DNA of 24,863 bases, taken from a virus. Below the pieces are notes generated by a model. It was not told the origin of the DNA, searched no databases, and was given only the letters and a program-made list of their open reading frames with translations. Shown here in pieces: positions 1 through 4,934 of the stretch. The DNA lies in IMG/VR virus record IMGVR_UViG_3300009187_000073, positions 1-24,863 of that record. One strand, given 5' to 3'. Each line of letters opens with the position of its first letter. Positions within the stretch are counted from its first letter, which is position 1. A program made the position numbers and the translations under genes.

Positions 1-136
1 TAAAAGCCTTACCCAAAATACCAGATTTTGTCCACTTGTGTGCACCCCAACGTAAACGAACATTACGTTTGGTTTGACCAACGTATTGTTGTCCGTTAAC
101 TTTGTTAGTGATTAGGTAGATTAATCCGTATTTCAT
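1..136 (-). CDS. GIY-YIG homing endonuclease, N-terminal part, inside the intron (cut by window edge)
   Basis: Reading the minus strand from the ATG at 136 gives a protein beginning MKYGLIYLITNKVNGQQYVG, followed by QTKRNVRLRWGAHK. This is the start of a GIY-YIG nuclease domain: the first signature strand reads GLIYLI (GIY position), then comes the N-K-V-N-G-Q-Q-Y-V-G turn (YIG position, here YVG), then an Arg-rich helix containing the likely catalytic Arg. Family members nick or cut DNA at intronless alleles so that their host intron spreads. The weak A/G-rich leader AAAGAAAG precedes the ATG. It lies within the group I intron that interrupts the probable capsid gene, consistent with an intron-borne homing gene. 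Only about 45 codons are in the window, so the DNA-binding C-terminus cannot be seen. Confidence 0.85.
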   Translation of the reverse strand, partial: MKYGLIYLITNKVNGQQYVGQTKRNVRLRWGAHKWTKSGILGKAF

Positions 137-471
137 TTTATCTTTCTTTTAGCGTTCCAGGTTTTTTCCTCAATTTTCACTATACTGTTACCAGTATAGG
201 GCCCTTAACTTAACAAGTCAAGGCGTCTTCGTCTGATCCGGCAAAAGTCACTCCGTGTTCTAACATACTGTTATCATTGAGTTTTTCTCAATAGGCTGGT
301 CATTTCTGCCAACCTCTACCGTTTCATTTTGTTATTTCGGTAGTTCGGACTATCGCATCAACTTTCGTTGCCAACTCGTTTAGTCTCTCACGGTGCTTTC
401 GCTTCCGCCTTGTCACCCTCTACAGGGCTTCCAAGTCAATTAGAGTCGGTTTAGGCTCGGCTTAGAAGTTA
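1..471 (-). other. Group I intron (5' part) interrupting the probable capsid gene
   Basis: The minus strand after the first exon carries group I hallmarks. The exon ends CTCGGT and pairs with the internal guide GCCGAG (461-456), giving a six-pair P1 (472-477 with 456-461) with the diagnostic U-G pair at the splice site (472/461). P7 is GACTA (385-381) with TAGTC (352-348), the latter inside GATAGTCC, which resembles the conserved S element. P9 is CTACCG/CGGTAG (343-338 with 321-316). A GAAA-capped P6-like hairpin lies between P1 and P7, and an eight-pair hairpin with a GUAA loop lies at 180-199. The host reading frame stops three bases into the intron. The 3' end and second exon are outside the window. 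Subtype not assigned. Confidence 0.85.
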
Positions 472-660
472 ACCGAGGATAATTGGCTGGTGATATAAAT
501 TCCCAGGTTGCTTATCCTTGCTCATGAACTTGATCTTATTTAGCAACTTAACCCCATCTGGGATTAACTCTGCAAGACGATCGGCATAAGTTTCTTTGAA
601 AAATCCATTCAATGTTCCAACGGTATTATTTGGAGTACCGTAAGTATTTGCACTTGCCAT
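472..660 (-). CDS. Probable major capsid protein, first exon (63 residues)
   Basis: The ATG at 660 follows AAAGGAAA at good spacing. The 63 codons end in Leu-Gly, and the last base of the Gly codon (472) is the U of the intron P1 wobble pair, so the intron sits in phase 0. Without splicing, translation would stop at TAA just inside the intron. The peptide (MASANTYGTPNN, then FFKETYADRLAELIPDG, then LYHQPIIL) resembles the N-terminus of phage capsid proteins of the kind encoded after portal and scaffold genes. The assignment rests mainly on gene order: scaffold-like protein, small head protein, then this gene. The fold-defining part is off the window, so another head protein is possible. Confidence 0.65.
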
Positions 661-683
661 ATACTATATTTCCTTTCTATTAA

Positions 684-1007
684 TTATTCTTTTACAACGT
701 ATTTTAAAATAACACTGTCGGCAGCAACCATAGCTGCACTGAGTGTTAGAGTTACTTGTGAATCAGCAACGCCGCCAGAAGGAGTTCCAATTGCAATTCC
801 AGCTTGAGCGATTAGATAAACACCAACGCTGTCGTCACAATGTAAAGCAGCCCGAACTTCAGCAACAGGCTCACCCACTTGAATTACAACATTGGTTCCT
901 GCCCCAAGAGCAATAACACCAATGTCTGATAGTTTTAAACAAAGTTCCTGCACTTTTAGTGCAACCGAAAGAACTTTGTCGTCTTTTGATTGATAAGAAA
1001 TTGACAT
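684..1007 (-). CDS. Small head protein, possible capsid decoration/stabilising protein (107 aa)
   Basis: A 107-residue protein with no signal peptide or membrane segment. It is rich in Val, Ala and Gly, with alternating beta-type stretches (VIALGAGTNVVIQVG, AGIAIGTPSGG, SQVTLTLSAAM). The start at 1007 follows AGGAAA six bases upstream. It sits between the scaffold-like gene and the interrupted capsid gene, 23 bp from the latter, a slot often filled by decoration or head-stabilising proteins in tailed phages. The size and beta-rich composition fit, but I recognise no family motif, so the function is inferred from position. Confidence 0.5.
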   Translation of the reverse strand: MSISYQSKDDKVLSVALKVQELCLKLSDIGVIALGAGTNVVIQVGEPVAEVRAALHCDDSVGVYLIAQAGIAIGTPSGGVADSQVTLTLSAAMVAADSVILKYVVKE

Positions 1008-1127
1008 ATTATTTCCTATATTTGGTTAAATGGTTAATAGTTAATTGCCTTGTAATCTTCTTAGATATTTCCACTCAGTATACCTGGTTATGGAAAGTCT
1101 TAGTTGACTACCCTATAAAACAAACGA

Positions 1128-2063
1128 TCAAACTCCGAAAAAGTCCTTATAAGACATTTTCTTTTCAGGTTCTTTTACAGAAGTTTTACCGCCCGTATCT
1201 TTTACTGCTTTAGCCGAAGAAACAGCAACTGCTTCTTTAGCCTTAGCAAGATTCTTTTTACGAAAATTAGCTAAACGCTGCTTTCCTAAAAACTGTTCTA
1301 ATGCCTCATCTGGCATAGCGTTGATGAGGGTTTGAATATCTTTTTCAAGTTCTTGTTTTACAAGAGGAATAACATCTTCAGCAGAAACATCATATCCTTC
1401 TTGCAAAGCTACAAGCATATAATCTGCAATCTTCTTAACCACATATGGTTCTTTAGGAAGATTAGAGCTTTCTAAAGCAGCGGTCATTTGCTGATCGTAC
1501 TTCTCGTATGCTTGCTCTTGTAGTCGTTCAAATTCTTTTTGTTCGAATTGTTGTTTTTCTTGTTCACGTTCTTGTTTAAGAGAACGAAGTTCTTCTTCGA
1601 TTCGTTCTTTTTCAAGTTGTTCAGGTGATTTTTGGGAGTTTTCAATTTCTTGTTCAATAATTTGTCTTGCTAATTCACGTTCATCAATACTAAGTTCTTT
1701 AAGAAGCTTGCGAGGGTTTTTAGTGCCTTCGGTGATTAGCTGACGAATTTCTTTTTCAAGCTGGGCATATTCTTGAGCGCGTTTTGTTCCCATGCGTGAC
1801 ATTTGAAGGTGGCGCTTCATGTATTCAATAGCTTCAGGATCATCTGGAATTTCAAATGGAAGATCTTCATCAATCTCACGTCCATCTACTTTTAGACGGA
1901 GAGAACGAAGCCTAGCTGCTTCTTTAACGGCAGCTTTTGCTTCTTGACTAGAGTTTTGGGTTGTTTCTGGGGCATCTGCAATTTCGGCAGAAGAAGATTC
2001 GAATACCTCGCTTGAGGTTTCGGGACTAGCTGATTGTACAGCTTGTGCTGATGAATTATCCAT
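1128..2063 (-). CDS. Probable capsid scaffolding protein (311 aa)
   Basis: The architecture is typical of scaffolds. The N-terminus (residues 1-50) is low-complexity, rich in Ser, Ala, Glu and Gln and probably disordered. A conserved-looking block follows around 55-105 (VDGREIDEDLPFEIPDDPEA). Residues about 100-195 are a long, highly charged coiled coil with Glu/Gln/Lys/Arg runs. The C-terminus is basic and ends KKMSYKDFFGV, like the short capsid-binding tails of scaffolds. The start follows AAGG nine bases upstream. It precedes the small head protein and capsid exon in transcription order and lies just downstream of a TTAACAACTATAAT promoter-like motif, consistent with high late expression. 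The portal gene is far upstream rather than adjacent, which is slightly unusual. Confidence 0.7.
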   Translation of the reverse strand: MDNSSAQAVQSASPETSSEVFESSSAEIADAPETTQNSSQEAKAAVKEAARLRSLRLKVDGREIDEDLPFEIPDDPEAIEYMKRHLQMSRMGTKRAQEYAQLEKEIRQLITEGTKNPRKLLKELSIDERELARQIIEQEIENSQKSPEQLEKERIEEELRSLKQEREQEKQQFEQKEFERLQEQAYEKYDQQMTAALESSNLPKEPYVVKKIADYMLVALQEGYDVSAEDVIPLVKQELEKDIQTLINAMPDEALEQFLGKQRLANFRKKNLAKAKEAVAVSSAKAVKDTGGKTSVKEPEKKMSYKDFFGV

Positions 2064-2130
2064 AATATGATACCTTTTTTACGCCCTTACGGGTAGTTTA
2101 AAGTGAACCGCTCGACATGAGTAGGTTTCT

Positions 2131-2144
2131 ATTATAGTTGTTAA
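2131..2144 (-). promoter_or_regulatory. Promoter-like motif TTAACAACTATAAT upstream of the scaffold gene
   Basis: One of eight copies of the TTAACAACT(A/T)TA motif in the window. Here it reads toward the scaffold, head protein and capsid genes, with about 68 bases between it and the scaffold ATG. It includes a perfect TATAAT. It could be read by host sigma factor or by a phage RNA polymerase; the sequence does not decide. Confidence 0.55.
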
Positions 2145-2146
2145 TA

Positions 2147-2257
2147 TTATTTACCTTTCTTAATATGCTTTTTAATTCTATTAAACCGTTTCTTATCAGA
2201 ATACAATTCTTTATATAATGGCTTTGTTGATTCGTATGTGTTAGAAGATGCTGACAT
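2147..2257 (-). CDS. Small basic protein (36 aa), function unknown
   Basis: A 36-codon frame beginning MSASSNTYESTKPLYKELYS and ending in a Lys/Arg-rich helix (DKKRFNRIKKHIKKGK). The start at 2257 has a strong GAGGAAT ribosome-binding site formed by the last codons of the upstream 330-aa gene, whose stop is four bases away, so the two are probably translationally coupled. It matches the style of the small, Lys-rich products in this cluster, such as the 45-aa gene at 4264-4401 (MSKFKRLKKVIKKK). No domain is recognised. The position just before the late promoter and scaffold gene suggests a minor virion or DNA-associated role, but this is a guess. Confidence 0.6.
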   Translation of the reverse strand: MSASSNTYESTKPLYKELYSDKKRFNRIKKHIKKGK

Positions 2258-2260
2258 ATA

Positions 2261-3253
2261 TTATTCCTCAGAAGCTGGCATCCTATTTTTCTTTTTTTGT
2301 TCAGTTAGCATATTATTTAAACGTCTGTATTTAGCTAATTCAGCTTCTTCTTGTTCTTGTGTTTGCGTTGAAGTTGGACGTAATAATTCAAGAAATGGAG
2401 CAGCTCTTCCTGCTAGTTTTCCAGCCATTCCTAATCCAGTTTCAGCAATATCAAGACCTACTTCTGGAATGTTGCCCTCTTTCACATCCATAGCAGCACC
2501 AACAGCACCTAAACCTGTTGCAACTTTAGGCAAAGCCCCAAGAACTTTTTGTGTTCCACGTCCCATAGATGACTTTAAATTTGAAAATTGTTTTTCTCTA
2601 GCTATTTGATTTTTGATTTTACCAATATCAACATCCCTAGCGCCTTCGGGGTCTTTTATGACAGGAGTTGTATCCATAGGCATACCCTGCTCTAACCATT
2701 CACGCACTCTTTTAGTGGATCGGGATGCTTCACTCAATCTTTCCATTTCTTGGAGTGCTTCTGCTTTTGTTGCTTCGTCAATATTAATACCAGCTTCTTT
2801 AAATTTATTAGCAATTAGTTCACCAGAAACACCCGCTTGTTTTAATTCTTCTGCGAAACTTGGTGGTGGGGAATATTTTCCACCAATATAAGAAGCTTTA
2901 CCTAGTCCCTCACTGGGATATTTTTTTTCAATTTCAAGTGCTTCCATTGCAATTGGGTCTTCATAAATATCTTTTGCTAGTGTCCTACCTCTAGATTTTA
3001 TATCTTCCAATGTCTTTTGTTTTAAATCAGGTGGTAAATCTTCTAGACTTTTCCCAAAATAAACAGTATCTTTTTGTTTAGCTAAATCTTCAAGATTTTT
3101 TGTTTGTTGTTGAGCAAATTCTTCAAATTGAAGTTCTTTACGGCGAGCATTTTCAAGATCTCGAAGAAGTTTTTTTTCTTTTTGTTCTGAAGTCATATGA
3201 GTAATATCGGTTGCATCTGGGTCTGCTTCTAATATTTTTTTTGCCTTCGCCAT
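2261..3253 (-). CDS. Probable virion-associated protein (330 aa), function unknown
   Basis: A mostly helical, charged protein. Residues 1-30 contain the motif KKILEADPDATDI...TSEQKEKK. The middle is acidic and basic coil. Residues about 235-290 form a Gly/Ala-rich stretch (VLGALPKVATGLGAVGAAMD, then GLGMAGKLAGRAAPFLELL) that could insert in a membrane or act as a flexible internal-protein segment. The last residues are TEQKKKNRMPASEE. The N-terminal motif and the C-terminal tail are both recapitulated in the 35-aa gene at 3687-3794. It lies in a cluster with the lytic transglycosylase and small basic proteins, upstream of the scaffold, so an internal or ejected virion protein is plausible. 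I do not recognise the family. Confidence 0.7.
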   Translation of the reverse strand: MAKAKKILEADPDATDITHMTSEQKEKKLLRDLENARRKELQFEEFAQQQTKNLEDLAKQKDTVYFGKSLEDLPPDLKQKTLEDIKSRGRTLAKDIYEDPIAMEALEIEKKYPSEGLGKASYIGGKYSPPPSFAEELKQAGVSGELIANKFKEAGINIDEATKAEALQEMERLSEASRSTKRVREWLEQGMPMDTTPVIKDPEGARDVDIGKIKNQIAREKQFSNLKSSMGRGTQKVLGALPKVATGLGAVGAAMDVKEGNIPEVGLDIAETGLGMAGKLAGRAAPFLELLRPTSTQTQEQEEAELAKYRRLNNMLTEQKKKNRMPASEE

Positions 3254-3256
3254 ATA

Positions 3257-3499
3257 TTAATCCTTTAATCTTTTCTTTAATTTAGAGAATCGCACTTTGC
3301 TTGTTTTATGACCAACTTTTTGTTTATCAGCAATAGCTCTTTTTCTTTCAGAAGAAGATAGCTCTGACCACGTTTTGGGTGTGTCGGATGTAACTTTTTT
3401 AGATGGTCTGCATTTAGGAGTGCCTTTAGTGGTGCCTGATCCACATTCGTCACCCTTTTGGTTAGTCCATTTTTCAGCAAACCATCTTTTGAGGCTCAT
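3257..3499 (-). CDS. Small basic viral protein of the RWFxEKW type (80 aa)
   Basis: Begins MSLKRWFAEKW, followed by a Cys-Gly and Pro-Lys-Cys-Arg-Pro-Ser segment (C19, C30), then a SELSSSERKRA helix and a very basic tail (SKLKKRLKD). The RWFxEKW...CG...P.CRPS arrangement resembles short proteins that I recall from phycodnaviruses and aquatic phages, possibly annotated DUF5872; this is from memory and unchecked. Two cysteines may form a disulphide or a metal site. The start at 3499 overlaps the upstream stop as ATGA, indicating translational coupling. Function unknown; the charge suggests nucleic acid contact. Confidence 0.7.
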   Translation of the reverse strand: MSLKRWFAEKWTNQKGDECGSGTTKGTPKCRPSKKVTSDTPKTWSELSSSERKRAIADKQKVGHKTSKVRFSKLKKRLKD

Positions 3500-3687
3500 T
3501 TATAACCACCACCACGAGCCTTATATGTTTTAACAATCCAAGCAGATGCATATGCAGAAGGAAAACGATCAAATTTTTGTTTAGCTTCAGCTTTAACACG
3601 AGAATATAAAGCAGAATCTGTTGGCTTAGACCCATCAGAAGTTTTACCTAATGATTTTTTTAGGTTTTTAAATTTAGACATAAACAT
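3496..3687 (-). CDS. Small basic viral protein with PSAYASAW motif (63 aa)
   Basis: After a basic leader (MSKFKNLKKSLGKTS) comes ALYSRVKAEAKQKFDRFPSA, then YASAWIVKTYKARGGGYK. This last block matches a short viral pattern I recall from cyanophages, other aquatic phages and giant viruses: RVKxEAKxKF, PSAYASxW, YKxRGGxY. The exact family name is not certain. The start at 3687 shares TAATG with the stop of the 35-aa gene, and an alternative start is two codons downstream. It overlaps the next gene by four bases. Function unknown, but the invariant-looking aromatic and basic positions suggest a compact folded domain. Confidence 0.7.
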   Translation of the reverse strand: MFMSKFKNLKKSLGKTSDGSKPTDSALYSRVKAEAKQKFDRFPSAYASAWIVKTYKARGGGYK

Positions 3688-3794
3688 TATTCTTCTGAAG
3701 CAGGTACTCTATTTTTCTTTTTTTGTTCTGGTGTTTCTTCTAAAATACGAGTTGCGTTTGGGTCTTCATTTAATTTTCTTTTTAAGTTTGCCAT
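3687..3794 (-). CDS. 35-aa protein sharing motifs with both ends of the 330-aa protein
   Basis: Begins MANLKRKLNEDPNATRILEE and ends TPEQKKKNRVPASEE. The first 30 residues align with the start of the 330-aa protein (MAKAKKILEADPDATDI...SEQKEKK), and the last 14 align with its end (TEQKKKNRMPASEE). At the DNA level a 20-base stretch is identical near both stop codons (about 3707-3726 and 2292-2311). It sits four bases after the stop of the transglycosylase gene with AAGG near the ATG, and shares TAATG with the next gene. The tight coupling on both sides argues that it is a real gene. Function unknown. Confidence 0.65.
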   Translation of the reverse strand: MANLKRKLNEDPNATRILEETPEQKKKNRVPASEE

Positions 3795-3797
3795 ACC

Positions 3798-4259
3798 TTA
3801 CTTCTTACCAGCTATGTTTCTTTTTTTAATTGAATTTTTCAAACCACGAAACTTTTTAATATAATCAGAATCATCTAAATCATCTTCATCAATACTTGAA
3901 GCTAATTTATTATGCCCTTGATTCCACATATAGGCAGCTTTTTCTTCATCATTTTTCGAACGTTTTAAAACGCGAGTTGCAATATCATCTGCTAAATTTT
4001 GTTCTATTCGATCTTGATTTGCTAAAAATTCTTTTAATTGCTCAGGATTCATTTGTTGCATTAATGCTTCATCTGGACCGATTTGCCCCTTTAGCTCGCG
4101 TCTTTTAATAAATTCTTGAGCTGTTTTAGGCATGATTCCATATTCACCTATAGCAGCATCTCCTTCATGAATGCCAGATTTAATCGTTGTGTGATCTAAA
4201 TCTTTTCCACCAGAAGATTCAATTTGTTTTATAATATTTAAAAAATGTTTTTTATCCAT
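3798..4259 (-). CDS. Lytic transglycosylase / lysozyme-like virion enzyme (153 aa)
   Basis: Cleaves peptidoglycan strands, probably locally during DNA entry. The sequence shows the SLT-type pattern: I-x-x-I-E-S-S-G-G-K-D (catalytic Glu in QIESSGG, near residue 14), then AIGEYGIMPKTAQEF (the GxYGIMPxTA motif), then a helical middle, then AAYMWNQGHNK (matching the AAYNxGxG motif near the end of the fold). There is no signal peptide, consistent with a virion component rather than a secreted endolysin. I chose the ATG at 4259, seven bases after the upstream stop. A TTG at 4274 would add five residues (MRFNC) but has poor spacing to the AAAAGG. It sits among small virion-like genes rather than beside the M15 endolysin. 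Confidence 0.75.
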   Translation of the reverse strand: MDKKHFLNIIKQIESSGGKDLDHTTIKSGIHEGDAAIGEYGIMPKTAQEFIKRRELKGQIGPDEALMQQMNPEQLKEFLANQDRIEQNLADDIATRVLKRSKNDEEKAAYMWNQGHNKLASSIDEDDLDDSDYIKKFRGLKNSIKKRNIAGKK

Positions 4260-4263
4260 ACAA

Positions 4264-4401
4264 TTAAAACGCAATACCTTTTAATTTTTTAATGCTAGGT
4301 TCATGCATTTTTTTTAAAAATTCTTTAGGGTGTTCAGAAGCTTGTTTTTCAGCAGTAGCTTTCTTTTTAATAACTTTTTTAAGTCGCTTAAATTTAGACA
4401 T
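4264..4401 (-). CDS. Small Lys-rich protein (45 aa), function unknown
   Basis: A 45-codon frame starting MSKFKRLKKVIKKKATAEKQ and ending SIKKLKGIAF, with about a third Lys/Arg. It starts one base after the stop of the 85-aa gene (TAATATG) and stops four bases before the transglycosylase ATG, so it is embedded in an uninterrupted translational chain. Its N-terminus is similar to that of the 63-aa protein (MSKFKNLKKSLGK), suggesting a shared leader or common ancestry of the small basic proteins in this cluster. No domain recognised. Confidence 0.65.
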   Translation of the reverse strand: MSKFKRLKKVIKKKATAEKQASEHPKEFLKKMHEPSIKKLKGIAF

Positions 4402-4402
4402 A

Positions 4403-4660
4403 TTAATCTCGCTTGGATTTGTTGCCAATACATTTCCATTTACGGCGGCTTAAATTGTTTGGGGAGTTGCTATCACTACGCCAATCGCCTTTGATTTTAT
4501 TTGATCTAGCACAATATGCGTCCGCTTTAGACGTGGAGGGTCTTATGCGATCACCACCATCAGATGCTTTACCAGCTTGTCCATAAGACACCTTGCGTGT
4601 CCTACCACCAACGGTTTTAATAATCTTTGTAAATCGTTTACCCTTAGCTGGTTTTGCCAT
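4403..4660 (-). CDS. Small viral protein of the KGKRFTK / YCARS type (85 aa)
   Basis: Begins AKPAKGKRFTKIIKTVGGRT, then KVSYGQAGKASDGGDRIRPS, then KADAYCARSNKIKGDW and NSPNNLSRRKWKCIG. The strings YGQAGKA, GDRIRP.T.K.D.YCARS and SPNNLSRRKWKC are those of a short viral family that I recall as DUF6321 from cyanophages and large DNA viruses; the name is unverified. Two conserved Cys (in YCARS and KWKC) may bind metal. The start at 4660 follows TTAGGT, and an AACAACTATA promoter-like motif lies just upstream, so this is probably the first gene of the block down to the scaffold. Function unknown. Confidence 0.75.
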   Translation of the reverse strand: MAKPAKGKRFTKIIKTVGGRTRKVSYGQAGKASDGGDRIRPSTSKADAYCARSNKIKGDWRSDSNSPNNLSRRKWKCIGNKSKRD

Positions 4661-4673
4661 AATTATTACCTAA

Positions 4674-4688
4674 CGTATAGTTGTTATT
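4674..4688 (-). promoter_or_regulatory. Promoter-like motif ATAACAACTATACG upstream of the small-protein block
   Basis: Copy of the recurring TAACAACTATA motif, about 15 bases before the ATG of the 85-aa gene. It overlaps the last codons of the upstream 58-aa gene. It probably drives the whole block from 4660 leftwards. Confidence 0.5.
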
Positions 4689-4860
4689 TTATAAATAAAA
4701 TGTATAAAAATAATATAATATTAAAAAATACTGAGGTAATAAAGGCTTTTTTATAAGAATTATGTAGTTTTTTATGTTGCCTATGGGCAACGCTTAAATC
4801 AATGAATTCTTTTTTTGGTTTGTGTTCTTTTGGATTTTTTTTAAATATAACAACGGCCAT
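4684..4860 (-). CDS. Small single-span membrane protein (58 aa)
   Basis: Starts MAVVIFKKNPKEHKPKKEF, continues with a His/Lys-rich segment (SVAHRQHKKLHNSYKK) and ends with a C-terminal hydrophobic span (about residues 40-57, ITSVFFNIILFLYILFI) followed by Lys. The predicted topology is an N-terminal cytoplasmic basic domain with a tail anchor. I chose the ATG at 4860; a longer frame from 4908 would run back through the strong terminator hairpin at 4887-4910. No ribosome-binding site precedes 4860, because the promoter-like motif TTAACAACTTATAAT abuts the ATG directly, so the message may be leaderless. Function unknown; a lysis accessory role is possible. Confidence 0.5.
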   Translation of the reverse strand: MAVVIFKKNPKEHKPKKEFIDLSVAHRQHKKLHNSYKKAFITSVFFNIILFLYILFIK

Positions 4861-4875
4861 ATTATAAGTTGTTAA
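4861..4875 (-). promoter_or_regulatory. Promoter-like motif TTAACAACTTATAAT abutting a start codon
   Basis: Variant of the recurring motif with TT in place of TA after AACAAC. It lies between the terminator of the 685-aa gene and the ATG at 4860, with no space for a leader. The same variant and same abutment occur at the endolysin (18371-18385). Confidence 0.45.
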
Positions 4876-4878
4876 AAT

Positions 4879-4910
4879 AAAAAAAAGGATGGGGCATTTC
4901 TGCCCCATCC
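4879..4910 (-). terminator. Intrinsic terminator after the 685-aa fibre-like gene
   Basis: On the minus strand, GGATGGGGCA pairs perfectly with TGCCCCATCC around a GAAA tetraloop (ten pairs, 4887-4896 with 4901-4910), followed at once by eight T. It lies 25 bases beyond the stop codon at 4935. Confidence 0.9.
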
Positions 4911-4934
4911 CCTATTATATTAATTTAGTATATA

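Noticed and set aside
2238-2609. 123-codon plus-strand frame
   Set aside because: Antisense shadow of the 330-aa gene, Ser/Pro/Phe-rich, no ribosome-binding site.
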